The translations under genes and the position numbers were made by a program. A stretch of DNA of 64,000 nucleotides from Magnolia sinica. Taxonomy: Eukaryota > Streptophyta > Magnoliopsida > Magnoliales > Magnoliaceae. The stretch is taken from contig NC_080582.1 of the NCBI RefSeq assembly GCF_029962835.1, positions 74,768,177-74,832,176 on the forward strand, read 5' to 3'. A model generated the notes under the pieces. The model was not told where the DNA came from. It did no database searches and was given only the letters and a program-made list of their open reading frames with translations. Below, piece by piece: positions 49,178 through 61,069 of the stretch (positions are counted from its first letter, which is position 1; each line of letters opens with the position of its first letter).

Positions 49178-52100
49178 TGTAACGTTCTGGATTTTCACTG
49201 TTTTGGATTTTCAAAAATTCTTGAAAATTTTTCTATTAATTAACTTATAATATCACTTAATGACCATTAGCACTCAATGTTAGTTTATACATGGGTGGTA
49301 CTGGTAAAGAACCACACAAGTCCGATTAATCAACCGTAGGAAGCTAATGAATCCGCCCGAATCTTGACTAATAAACCAAATCAACCCCGTTACTCCTTTA
49401 GCCCAAAACCAACGGTTCAGAGTAATCATGACCTAATATCCACTTTCACAAGTTATAAATAGGTCACACTACGAACATAGTTAATCCAAACCCTAATCAT
49501 TGCCCATGAGAAATCTCACTACCAAATTCATTCCAGAAATGCCCTGATTGTCTGAATGAGCTTTAGACTGCTCGTTGGTGGGCCACTGGTTCCAAAACTA
49601 TAAAATAATGTCCGTCTTACTGGGCTTGACGTCCATCGAGGGAGTCGGACCTAGGTACTGCCCAAAACCGCTCAACTTGAGCCAAAGGACGAGTGTATGA
49701 GAAGTGCATATATCCTAAAGAAAGAAGCTATAACTTAAGTGAATTGGGTCGTCCACTCTTATGCAAAGTTAAGGATTTCGGATCATCGGTTTACGAACAA
49801 ACTTTTACCCATGGAGTAAGGATATTTCTTTACTCATATTCGTATAGCCGCGGCCCCGATCGACTATCGGTGACCGTTGAACAGATTTCTAATCATATCT
49901 GTTGATAGACGCATCCAAATGGCGGGCCGATCATATACATACGTAAATCATCATTAGGGCTAACTATTTTACGGTGTATATCAACTTATACACCCCATAG
50001 TGGGCCCTAGAGGATAGAAAAAATCCTCCCATAGGGTTAGTATAGTAAAAATCCAACACTTGGAGCCATTTGCACCGAATCTGGCATTATAAAAGGGGCT
50101 ACTTTGGGGCACCCCTCTCCCCATACGAATTTGCCCTAAGAGGAAAGGGGAAAAGGAGAGAAGAGAAAGAGGAGAAAGAAGGAGAAAGAAGAAAGGAAGA
50201 AGAGAGGAAGGGAGAGTGAAGAAGAGGAAATGTGAGCCAGAACTCTAGTGGGGCCCAAAGGAGACCGATTCTTACAACTTATCACCTCTTCCTCAACCAA
50301 TCCATCATCCATAACCGAGAAGAACCCTCTCCGCCGATTAGGTAAGTAAATTCCTCATCCATTTCTTGAAAACTATTGTGTTGAGAAGGGATTGGCATGG
50401 AGTTCTCACATGCAAGTGCTTGCTTTAGTGGTTCCGGCCAATCAACCCCAAATTCACACTCCTAGGTCGTTTTTCAAGTCTTCAACGATTCATAGGTGCA
50501 GACTATTATCTTTAGGTGGCCTAGCACCAACAATACTATGAGCCTAATGATTTTTGATTGCTTGAATAACGTATTTGGAAATTCTATAGAAAACCTAAGA
50601 ATTGTATGTTTTGCTTGGAATTGCACAGAATGGTATCTTTGGTTTAGTACTCACATGATGTTGTTCTTACCTCTCACATGAATTTCTACAATAGTTGATT
50701 ACATGTTCATGTCTTGTTGCTTTTCTCATAAGGTATTGTTTTATAACATGTACAATTCCTTAATTCGTGTGCTAATTGATTCCATGAAGTGTGGGAAGTG
50801 CTTGCTTCCTCACTAACCCACACCACACACTTGCACCCTTAATTCACATCATGATTAGCTTTGCTTGGTAGAGAAATTTGAGATTCTATGTTGGAGGATA
50901 TGAGCGTATGCTTCTACTTGTATCAGATGATAACCCCGATTGTGGCATATTATGAAATTACCCTCAACCCTTGGGTTGGTCAGGAAAATGAGGAGAGCGA
51001 AGGTGGCCCCGTTGGTAGGGCTATCCTGAGGCTAAACCCAAGGATTTGGACGGGTGCGTGTGGGTGACAGTAGTTAGACTACATGGGTCGCTCGTACCCA
51101 ATGTCGTCTGTCACGTGCTTGCCTGAACCCGTGCAGTCTAGCCCACTTACTGACCCACCTTGTTTGTTAACCCTGTCTACTCACTTATGTATGGAACCTG
51201 GAACACCCTACAACCGTTGTAGCCCACCAATAACCAAATTAAAGCCGATCCACCGACTCGTGAGCCAGGCATGGTGGAATGGGACAGTGTCTGAGCTGTC
51301 GGCCTACTCTGGGGTGACGAGCCTCCCCGTAGTGACCGCGAGCGTTCCCAGTTCGTAGCACTCCCCATGTGCTTGAAGTTGGGGATGGGGAACCCAACGG
51401 GATCAAGAATCGTGGTGCCCTGGCCTCGCGCGTTGAGGGGTCTTGACGTCGCAACTAGTTGAGGGCATTGATACGTGAGGTGTATCAGTTTTCCCAACCT
51501 GCTGGATGAATTGAATTAACTAAGAATTTGGCTAACATTATCATTGCATCGCACTAGCTAGGTTGGCGACTCGGCAGTCGAGGTCGCTCTGAGGGAGTGT
51601 TGGTCATACGCGATCGTTAGATAGAGTCGTTCGAGGGAGTGTTGTGGCGAGAGCATGCATCGTATCATCTATCATGCATGTGCATTAATAAGATTAGTTA
51701 AGTATTTGTGAATGATTATTTTTCATTAAGTTCATAATGTAATTGATGCATGTTACAACTTAAGATTAATAGCACCCACTGAGCTGATCACTCACTCTCA
51801 CTCTGGGATGGTGTTTTAAAACACTAACCAGACTTGCCCGTAGATGCAAGTGATGTAGAGTATGAGGAGCCCGGCGACGCGAGCCTCGAGGAAGAGGACG
51901 AGTTCTCCTACTTCCAGTTGATGAGCGAGTCTTCATCGGCTCAGTAGATAGGACGTTGGATTGCTGAATAGTAGACTCAGCTTTATTCTTTTGGACATAC
52001 TATTCTTTTATGATTTTTTTGGGCACGCCTGGTGCGACCCATGTATATTTTTGGACCTATATATATACTTGATCTCTTTCATTTCAGTAGACATGTGTAC

Positions 52101-52242
52101 TTGTGCTTCATGTTCCAGAAAATTCCAGGCTGCGTATTTAAACCTAATTAATTGTATTTTAATAAAAAAAATCGGTTATAAGTGATACCTGGGAACTCGA
52201 GAGTTGAGTGTATACACGACCCCCGATTTTCAGGGTGTTACA
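49178..52242 (+). mobile_element. Solo LTR 1, Ty3/Gypsy-like (3065 bp)
   Basis: The unit starts TGTAACGTTCTGG and ends CAGGGTGTTACA, within a perfect 5-bp target duplication tatag (49173-49177, 52243-52247). No internal retroviral genes are present, so it is a solo LTR left by recombination. Very long LTRs with TGTAACA/TGTTACA ends are common in the Tekay/Del clade; that clade assignment is my inference. A TATAAAAGGGG promoter-like box lies near 50,091, and a short acidic coding-like stretch with DEFSYFQ lies near the right end. Confidence 0.8.
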
Positions 52243-52595
52243 TATAGGGAAATGCTCACCTACGCACCAGTTCGCACGGAATTGGTGCAAACATTTTTGA
52301 GAACCCATCATACGTGATGGGGATGCAAAATCTGAATGGTCCATGTAAAGCAGCACCTCATGAAACCCCCGGGCCCAAGTTTTACTTTGATCCAAAGCTT
52401 TGGTGGGCCATGAAAATGAAAACAATTTCCTCCCTTGATTTGCATTTCTCTTTTCTATGGCCCACCAAAATTTTAGATTAGGGTGAAAATTTGTCCTCTA
52501 GGGTTTCATGGGATTCTGCATCACATGGACGGTTAGGTTAAACACCCATGACACGTGTGCAAAGGTGCGTAGGTGCGTAGGTGCACAGGTGAGCG

Positions 52596-52598
<3 letters not shown>

Positions 52599-52685
<87 letters not shown>
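52599..52685. repeat. (CT)n-(TA)n compound microsatellite
   Basis: About 27 CT units run directly into about 16 TA units. Confidence 0.95.
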
Positions 52686-52688
<3 letters not shown>

Positions 52689-53077
52689 CATGAAACCCAC
52701 AAACTTTTACTTTTATCCAAAACTTTGGTGGGCCATGGCAAGAGAAAATAGTTTCCTTCCTTGATTTGCATCTCTTTGCTATGGCCCACCAAAGTTTTAG
52801 ATCATGATGAAAATTGACTCTTAGGTTTAATGGGATGCCAAACCCCCAGGCCTAAGTTTTACTTTGATCCAAAGCTTTGGTGGGCCATGAAAAATGAAAA
52901 CAATTTCCTCCCTTGATTTGCTTTTCTCTTTTCTATGGCCCACCAGAATTTTAGATTAGGTTGAAAATTTGCCCTCTGGGGTTTCATGGGATTCCGCATC
53001 ACATGGACCGTTCAGATTAGACACCCATGACACATGTGCAAAGGTGCACACGTGTGTGAGTGCGCAAGTGAGCATGG

Positions 53078-53078
<1 letters not shown>

Positions 53079-53165
<87 letters not shown>
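53079..53165. repeat. (TA)n microsatellite, about 43 units
   Basis: Follows AAGTGAGCATGGC, the same edge that precedes the (CT)n-(TA)n tract at 52599, so the array duplicated with its microsatellite. Confidence 0.95.
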
Positions 53166-53170
<5 letters not shown>

Positions 53171-53184
53171 CTTTTTTGTTTTTA

Positions 53185-53263
53185 TATTCTCAGGAGTTCC
53201 AACACCCAGTCAAGGGTTCAAGTATCCATAAGTGGTGAAATTCCACTAGCGTGAGTGTGTGAG

Positions 53264-53298
<35 letters not shown>

Positions 53299-53300
53299 CA
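53185..53300 (+). mobile_element. SINE fragment with (GT)n tail
   Basis: Matches the SINE at 38613-38763 from CAGGAGTT through CAACACCCAGTCAAGGGTTC and GGTGAAATTCCACTAG, including the B box (GGGTTCAAGTATCC). The tail is a (GT)n run (53266-53295). The A box end is missing. Confidence 0.6.
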
Positions 53301-53461
53301 GCATGAAACCCACATAACTTTTACTTTTATCCAAAACTTTGGTGGGCCATGGCAAGAGAAAATAGTTTCCTTCCTTGATTTGCATCTCTCTTTGCTATGG
53401 CCCACCAGAGTTTTAGATCAGGACAAAAACTGACTCTTCGGATGAGAGGGTCATGATAGAT

Positions 53462-56400
53462 TGTAACATCTCGGGAAAAATCCGTACAAAGACCCGAGTA
53501 CCACCTTAGGCAGAAATTACCCACGACCAAAACCTTTTAGAAATTAGGTTAATGATAGCAAGTGTTAAACTTGAGTGCTTATGAAATTAGCACCAATCGC
53601 TTTAAATATGATCTGCAAGACCAAAAACGTGCAGAATCATTGACGCTATATTACCCTGAAATCTAAAACCCATCTCAAAACTCAGTTACTCTCGGGAGCA
53701 CACCGAAACTCCGTATCGGACCTGGACCGCATGTCGAAGGTCCGATTACCCCAAAACTATACGGATATGATCGCATTACTGGACTTGACAACCCCCTCGG
53801 AAATCAAGTCTTAATTGTGTTTAGAACTACACAACTTGAACTCGGAGCGAAGAGTGTGAGAAACGTGAAAATATTTAGAAATAAAAATCCGAATTTAAGT
53901 AATCTGAGTCATGTCGCTTGCGGGCTAAATATAAGGATTCGGACCGTCAGAATTTGACCCAAATACACTCTCGGATCAGGAGAAATGTCCCACACATGTC
54001 GATGTACTTGTGGCCCTGATCGAGTGACCATGACCGTTGAACTGAAACTAGTCCGCCACGGCTGATCTGTAAATCCGATCGGAATGAAAACTCAGCCTAA
54101 CCTAGATCCATGGTCAGAGAGCTTAAGTCCGACCGCACGTGGAAAAGGGGCCACCAGAAGTGCTCCGTTGGACCGGAACGGTTCGTATTTGGATATAACC
54201 TAAGTATACCTTGGCCCTGGGGTCATTCCCGTCAAACCTGGGCCTATATAAGGACCTTAAACCCTCTCCCTCTCACCCCATACGAATTTGATAAAACCTT
54301 AGGAGAGAGAGAAGAGAAAAGAGAAGGGAAAAGAGAGAAAGTGAGAGTGAGAGTTGGAGATTCTTTCTGTGATTCGATTCCGCTACTCCACGCACTTAAC
54401 CACCACTCCTGTGTCGCTATACGGGCGATACCAATCCCGTTCTTAGGTAAGAAAACCTAACCCTAATCTGTTTTAAGGTTTCAGATAGTGTAAGTTATGA
54501 AATAGCTAACCTAATTTATGTTATAAGTTGTCAATCTGCTGTAGACAAAGACTTAGCTTTAAAACTGAGTTCGTTACAAGTCTACCGGCGAAAGGTGTGG
54601 ACTATAAACGAAAGGTTATGGTTTTCAAGGCTTTCAATGTCAGTTAATGGTTTATTACTGATGTGGGTGCAATTTCACATGCTAAATGCGATATTTGTAT
54701 CATGTTTCTGATTTATATGAACTATATTGAGTTTAGTGTATTCCACGTATATGTAGAAAGTATCGTATACGTGTGAAATTTGAACGTGTGTTTGTCATGA
54801 TTAATTGTCATGTGTTTGTGCTAGTTGTATGTGTAACAACTCCTTGGCGAAAGGATTTGCCTTAAGTCGTGCTATCACCAACATACGTCATGTATGTTGG
54901 AATTTAGTCTAAGTGTTTGTAGAAATGTCTAAATGAACAAGTGTGTAATAAGTTGTACTTTATATGGGCGTTGAGAAGAGATTCTCAACTATTTTAACGA
55001 TGTGTATGATTTCCTCCATGTAACTTACATCCTTTGTCTGTTTTACTTAGACACTGCTTATGTGTGAATTCATGTTTAAGTTGAAATCCATCAAATACTC
55101 ACATGCTTGTATAATTGGAATTGTTGATCCATTACTGTTCTGATTAGCTGATATGATTATCTATTATCATTGAATGTGTTTGGGACTATGGAATAGTCCA
55201 GGCAATTGGTAATAGGTTCTGATTTAGTGGCTGATGTTGTTTCGCCACATATGACGTGATCGATGAATCCGAGCCGTACTTGGGATGTCGGCAGTGGTTA
55301 GGCCACACGGAGTGCTTACGCACTTCATGTCGATCAACTCAACGTGCGCTCGTACTAATCGAGCTCTTCAAGTAACCCGATTGACCCGATGTATGTTCAC
55401 ATATATGGATGCTACTGCTTGAATCTAAGGTACCAAACTCACCAGTGAAAATCCCTTTATACCTTGGTACCTCGATCCGCTAAGACTCATGAGCCGGGCA
55501 TGGTGGTATGGGACACCGTGGTCGAGCTGTCGGCCTACGCTGGGGTGACGAGCCTCCCCATAGTGACCAGTGAGCAACCCAGACTCGTGAGCTGAATACG
55601 GTGGTATGGGACACTGTATTCGAGCTGTCGGCCTACACTAATAAGGTGACAAGCCCTTTGTAGTGACCTCGAGCGTACACTAAGACTGCGTAGAGGTGAC
55701 GAGCCCTTACGTAGCAACAAGAGTACATTAGGCCTGCATTGATAAGGTGATGAGCCCTTTGCAGCGACCTAGAACCGTATCATCGTATGAGATTTAACGA
55801 CCCTAGAATGGATCATTGTTTGGGAATTAATATAAGGGAGGTACCTTAGCTTCCCAATCCTGCTGTATGAAAGGGACTAATAATAAACTCGGTAATCATG
55901 CTCATTTCATCGTACTGCATGTGCCCCGGGTTGAAAAACACAGAGGGAAGAAAGTATGTCACGACCGTAAGATGGTGTCGCACGAGAGAGTATAGGTGAG
56001 GGCATGCATCATGCTTACATTTCATCCTTGCATTAATAAGAGTATCTATGAATGTCTGATGTGTCTGCTTTATCATTACTGCTTGACTGAATTGAGAATA
56101 TGTTAACCTTTGCTTTATTGTTCCACTGATTTAATCACTCACTCTTACGTTCTGGGACGGTGTTCCGAACACCCACCAGACTGTCTTAGTTGCAGATGAT
56201 GATGCGACTCAGGACATGGAGCCCGATTACTATGACGATCAGGATGAGTTCTCATATATGCAGTTCTCCGGTGGTTTCGCTTAGGCCATCCGGATCGACG
56301 GGGCTACAAGGTTTATTATTGTAGTTGAACTATTTTGAACTATTACATGTATATGGTGACTCAGTGATATATTCATACTCTGGAGGCCAATCGTGATCCT

Positions 56401-56613
56401 TTTGACTCATACACGTCTACATACATTTTTCAGTCTTCCGCTTGCGTTATATGAATTGATCTGGAGTATGAATTATTGTTTTGGTATAATCTCACTCATG
56501 ATTAATGCACTAACACAGACAACATTTAATCATCATTAAATATGTTGGATAAGTGATGCGTTAGAACTCGTGGGTTGGACTTTTACTTGACCCCTGATTT
56601 TCAGGGCGTTACA
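53462..56613 (+). mobile_element. Solo LTR 2, same Ty3/Gypsy-like family (3152 bp)
   Basis: Starts TGTAACATCTCGG and ends CAGGGCGTTACA, with near-matching 5-mers outside (tagat / cagat). It shares with solo LTR 1 the CCCCATACGAATTTG leader, the GAGCCGGGCATGGTGG and GTCGGCCTAC segments and the right-end DEFSYMQ stretch, but is clearly diverged. It interrupts the last unit of the repeat array at 52248-53461, which resumes at about 56614 with GCAAAGATGCGCAGGTGAGC. Confidence 0.75.
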
Positions 56614-57209
56614 CAGATATGCAAAGATGCGCAGGTGAGCATGCATATATATATATAGCAAAATAGATAAACAAGAATTCATCTATATGACTATCTACAG
56701 TATGTGCAACTGTGTAATGAGTTCTTGGCCATTGGATCATATTCCAAGGCTACCCATAGCTCTAGGGGGCAGATATAGCTCCACCTGAGAAGATGCCTCC
56801 CATGACTTTTGCTCTAGTTGTTCCACAAAACTTATTGGATGGTTTCCCCACTTCGGAAATGCTAATCTTCTAAATTCTCCCTCAGTTTTACAAGGTTGTG
56901 GAGTTGGCAAATGAGCTGAGATTCCATATAGCATTTTCCACGGCTGATTGTGCATACTCACTTGGGTTTTCCATTCTCTTTTCAGTAAGTTCTATATTCA
57001 AGTTGATATTGGTAGACTTCCTGTTCCATGGCCGGATGGGTTCTACAGGCCTTAGAAATTTTTTTACTCAATCAGCCCATCAGACCAATGAGGAACCATG
57101 TCCCAAAACATTGTGCCTGATGGAAGATCCCAGGCACCAACCTTGGGCCTTTTCAGTTGAACATGAACCTTTACTATATTCCTCTTCTCGACCTTCACAA
57201 GATTTCTAG
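56614..57209. other. Tail of the split repeat array, then unrecognised sequence
   Basis: The first 50 bases continue the array interrupted by solo LTR 2, ending in a short TA tract. From about 56,700 to 57,200 the minus strand has two open stretches (containing SEYAQ, PKWGNHPISFVEQLEQKSW and LPPRAMGSLGI) separated by stops. It looks like a degraded coding fragment, but I do not recognise it. Confidence 0.4.
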
Positions 57210-57801
57210 TAGAGCTGTACAAGAGTTGAGTTAGCTTGGTCAGCTTGCTCAACTCGACTCGCCTTGGCTTGAAATTGGATTCAGATCGAATCGAGCTGGT
57301 TTTTAGAGCTTGACAAGTTCAAGCTTGCCCGAGCTCTACTCAACTCGGATTGAACCTCAATTCGAATCAAATCACCTCAGTGACTCGGTTATTTTGATAT
57401 TGATGCTGCTCAACTCAATTCGGATTGAACCTCAATTCGAATCAAATCAACTCAGTGACTCGGTTATTTTGATATTGATGCTGCTCGCTAAGTATTTGAT
57501 GAAATGACTCAACAAAGTGTGACCACCCTTGTATTTTGATTTTGATGTTGCTCACGTAGTGTTTGATGAAATACCTGTAAAGTGTTGTTACTGTTTTGCA
57601 TTTTGTGAAAAATTGAAGATGCATTTTATGTGTTTGAGAAAATGTCGCACAAACTTGGAATCATCTCGAATAGGCACGAGCTGCTGATTGAACCGAGCCG
57701 AGCTATCCAGACAGGCTCGAGGACCAAGCCGAGTTCGGGATGGGGTAGCTACTAGCCGAGCTGTGCCAAGCTCAACTTGGTTCAACTCGTGTACAGCTCT
57801 A
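57210..57801. mobile_element. hAT-type MITE with TAGAGCTGTACA ends
   Basis: The termini TAGAGCTGTACAAGAGTTGA and TAGAGCTGTACACGAGTTGA (reverse-complemented right end) match at 19 of 20 bases. The flanking 8-mers are atttctag and atttttag (7 of 8). The interior has many GAGCTCG/CTCAACTCG motifs and a 75-bp tandem duplication (57346-57495). No coding capacity. Confidence 0.8.
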
Positions 57802-58285
57802 ATTTTTAGGGAATGGTCCATCCATGATGGGGCCCAAGAGACCAAAGTAGACTGCCTGAAAACCAGAGAACAGTGTGTGAATCCTTGGTTTGAGGATCAT
57901 GCCAGTCCTCTTCACAAGAAGCTCCAAAACATCAACAACGAGAACAAATTGGATTTTAATCAATCAATGATGAATTCACATGAGGTAATCTAACCTCCTG
58001 AATTGGATACGTCACAATATTCAATGATCCAACAATTAATCAGGTGGGTCACACCACAGATTGCCCACAATAGGAATATCTCACTGATCAGACAATCTTA
58101 ACCAGCCAATATGTGACTATAACTAGTAAAAGACAATCATCAGCAACTGGTCAGTTTCAGACAGGTAAAGCTCAGGTAATTGGAGGGTTAGGATTGTTCA
58201 ATCCATAAACTTGTGGAAGTCGACTGATCATGGTCGGACCTGTCGGACCCGCCTGATGAACCATCTGGTGCACTTCACACCAATT

Positions 58286-58652
58286 AGGCATCATTTGGAT
58301 GCCTGTAAATGGGGCTAACGGTAAATGATTTATAGGTAAATGGTTTACAGTCTGTTTAGATGCTGAAAAATGCTTGTAAATGATTTACAGGCAGTAAATT
58401 ATTTACAGCTTGCAGGCCCCTATTTGATTTACAGTCAAAAAGCTGTGATTCACTTGCAGTGGCCTCTCCATTTACAGCCTAACAGCCATTAATAGAAAGA
58501 TTAGCTCTCCATTTACAGGACTAGAACAATTTACAGGCTATCTAAACATAGAAAATCATTTACCAGTAAATCATTTACGGTTTAACATCCAAACAGGACA
58601 GGCTGTATCATTTACCACTTAAAACTATTTACAGGCATCCAACGACCCTTTA
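58286..58652. mobile_element. MITE rich in TTTACAG/CTGTAAA palindromes
   Basis: The ends TTTGGATGCCTGTAAATGG and TTATTTACAGGCATCCAAC-type are inverted. The interior holds more than ten CTGTAAA or TTTACAG words in both orientations. The target duplication is unclear. Confidence 0.6.
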
Positions 58653-58829
58653 GATTTCTCCTGCACATCATCTATCATCAACAACAACAACAAAAACAAT
58701 TCAAGCAATTGTTAGAGCAGCATTTATTTCCAGTGCAACAAAAATAATTTGGCATTTTTTGGGATTTCTACTCTTTGTAGAATTTCCTAAAATCATGAAA
58801 CAATACCAGTGTGGATATTCTGTTAAACA

Positions 58830-59275
58830 CCTCTTTCTTTCCAATACAACACAAGAGAGGCCAGATTCGTGATCTCTTTGGAAATTTGAGTGAAATTCCA
58901 AAATAACAGATACCACTTTCTTTCCAATACAACCCAAAGAGACCCGATTCGTGATCTTTTTGGAAATTTGAGTAGAAATTCCAAAATACTAAGTAACTCT
59001 ATCTTTCCGATACAATACAAGTGAGAGACCCAATAAACCTTTTTTCTTTTTTCTTTTTTTAATCCGAGTAGAAATACCAGATACCTCTTTCTTTCCAATA
59101 CAACCCAAAGAGACCCGATTCGTGATCTTTTTGGAAATTTGAGTAGAAATTCCAAAATACTAAATAACTTATCTTTCCAATACAATAAAAGTGAGAGACC
59201 CAATAAACCTTTTTTCTTTTTTCTTTTTTTAATCCGAGTAAGAGTAGAAATACCAAAAAAAACATTATTCTCTGC
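58830..59275. repeat. Tandem repeat downstream of PLMT (about 171-bp period)
   Basis: The ATTCGTGATCTTTTTGGAAA unit begins near 58,930 and again near 59,101, with a shorter 80-bp relative starting near 58,850. Long T-rich linkers (CCTTTTTTCTTTTTTCTTTT) are included in the 171-bp version. It probably lies in or just past the PLMT 3' UTR. Confidence 0.85.
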
Positions 59276-59491
59276 TACTGAAATAGCCATTAGCAAAAGC
59301 ACCCTAAGCCATCAAAGGAGGCAGAAATGCCAAGTCAGAATCAAAATTCAGATTTACCATCATCGCAACAATTGTAATAACCTATTACACAACACAAAAG
59401 AAACAGTCATCTCCGAACATGTAACTCTACCGCCTGTTAAAGGAAGTGTTAGTTCTCAAAAAGCCTCCACCAATATCATTGAAGAGGTTGT

Positions 59492-59741
59492 TCAACATTG
59501 TGGCTTAGCACGAGTGTCTGGATTTTCCTTGGACTCGATCACCATCATGAACACATAGCCGAGTACCCATAGAAGTATGTATTGAAATGGGACCCAACAC
59601 AAGCATGCAACAAGACTCAGAATGCTTCCTACATATTGTGGGTCCTTAATGTATCCAAAAGGAAATTCGTATACCCAAGGAATATTCTTTCCAAAGCGTA
59701 TGCCGTAGTAAGTGCCCAACTCCCCGAGTAACTGATACACC
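59492..59741 (-). CDS. PLMT: Phospholipid N-methyltransferase, terminal exon
   Basis: The minus-strand exon begins after a CCAG acceptor at 59741 and ends with TGA at 59492, giving the last 82 residues. PLMT is a small ER membrane enzyme that uses S-adenosylmethionine to add the second and third methyl groups on the way to phosphatidylcholine. Recognisable family stretches are VYQLLGELGTYYGIRFGK, EFPFGYIKDPQYVGS and WVPFQYILLWVLGYVFMM, and the acidic tail ESKENPD follows. Two hydrophobic membrane segments are visible. No upstream exon is found between 59742 and 64000, so the rest of the gene lies past the right edge. The intervening intron carries an L1 LINE and part of a Copia fossil. Confidence 0.9.
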
Positions 59742-61056
59742 CTGGAATTTCAATTACATTAGTATCAGGGCATGTGAAAAGCTGATACATGAAACATAAC
59801 AACTCAAAATAACTTGAAAAATAGACATGTCAGACCATAGTTAAATCCATGCTTTAACATTTAAAACTCCATGTATCTCAGAATTCAGAAGAGTGACAAA
59901 AAAAAAAGTATCTTTTTTCAGCAAGCTGAATTAAACATGTTTTCTTTTTCAAAAAGAAGAAAAACCTTTTTACTAATATTATTATTATTATTATAAAGAA
60001 GCTATCAATGGTGATATAAAGGTGGAGATTGGTCATTGTTGTCATCGTCATCCATTGAAGCTTGACAGAATTGGATGGAAATGGGAAATTTTAGTGGAGA
60101 GTGGTCGGTGTAAGGATTACTTGGAAACGAAGAATTTGAGATTGACAGAATGACTTCACTCCCAATTGTTACCTATGTGCATTATTACTCATACACAGAA
60201 ATTCTAATTATTTTAATTTTAGTTCTGTATTTTCATCTTATTTTATACAGTATGTTACACACATGTAAATAGATAGCCTTTTTTTCTCACTCTCAGTTTT
60301 TAAATCCAAACCATATTAAAATCGAATAAAATCTGCATGTTTTTATACCCTTTTTTTTTGCTGTATGACATTTCGCCAACTATGAATGGACATCAATGGA
60401 ATCCATGTTTTAAGAGAAACTATACAATAATCTGCCAAGTATGACATGTTATGTGAAAGAAAACAACCATCGTGGACAACACAAGCACCTCAGTCCAAAC
60501 CACCAAATTGTAGGGTATCCCCCATGGATATGGCTCAAAGAAATCACACATACTGAATGGGTGACCCTAACAGTCTGATGGTCATCAAATGTATGGTTAG
60601 AATAACATAGTCAAATAATGATTAATCAGATGGTTAGAATCACCCAATCAAACTAGATTTTGGGTATAGTTAGAATCATCTAAAGTTGAACAAAGAGTGA
60701 AGCAACGTGGCGGGGTGGGGGCGAGGAAGTGTCTATTTCAAAATGTTGCAAGTATAAACAGGTAGGAAGAGGAAGCGGGAGTCCGAAGTGTGATTTGAAG
60801 TGGGAAGGGTACCTGGTTAGAAGGATCCTTGCAACTAAGACTCCAGTCAAACTGAAATTTGCATTGTGCACCGTCCACAGTGGGCTCATGATCTGGACGG
60901 TCTAGAATGAGTGACACGAATGCATCCATACTCCCCAAACGCCGGATGGAATTTGCATGGGACCAAATGCAACTCCATCCCACTTAATCCCATCTAAGCC
61001 CACGTACCAAACAGGCCCAAAGGGAACATTAATATCTAGGATAACGGATTGCCCAG
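59742..61056 (-). other. PLMT intron sequence without recognised genes
   Basis: AT-rich sequence between the PLMT terminal exon and the LINE target site. It has T tracts, a short ATT microsatellite near 59975, and a GGGCC-containing MITE-like tail near 60,680-61,020 ending with 'cccacgtaccaaacaggccc', which resembles a Tourist-type terminus. No exon matching the preceding PLMT segment could be seen. Confidence 0.4.
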
Positions 61057-61069
61057 GATTGCTACTACT

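Larger units (their letters stand above)
52248..53461. repeat. Four-unit array of TTTGGTGGGCCATG repeats with simple-sequence spacers
   Basis: Units at about 52370-52566, 52690-52835, 52845-53050 and 53304-53450 alternate in type (1 resembles 3, 2 resembles 4). Each holds CTTTGGTGGGCCATG paired with CTATGGCCCACCA, a self-complementary arm. Type 1/3 units end GTGCAAAGGTGC...AGGTGAGC(A/G)TG before a microsatellite. A two-unit block was evidently duplicated. Confidence 0.75.

Noticed and set aside
52538-53238. Open frames of Tyr-Ile and Arg-Glu repeats
   Set aside because: Direct translations of TA and CT microsatellites.
52248-53461. Regularly spaced repeats resembling a CRISPR-like array
   Set aside because: Units are 150-200 bp and diverged, spacers are microsatellites or a SINE fragment, and the DNA is a plant nuclear sequence.
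56737-57252. Minus-strand frames as a new gene
   Set aside because: Open stretches are separated by stops, with no start, no splice pattern and no family I recognise. Kept only as an unexplained degraded fragment.
58823-59302. 159-codon minus-strand open frame
   Set aside because: It is produced by the 171-bp tandem repeat and T-rich linkers; its sequence is internally repetitive and matches no family.
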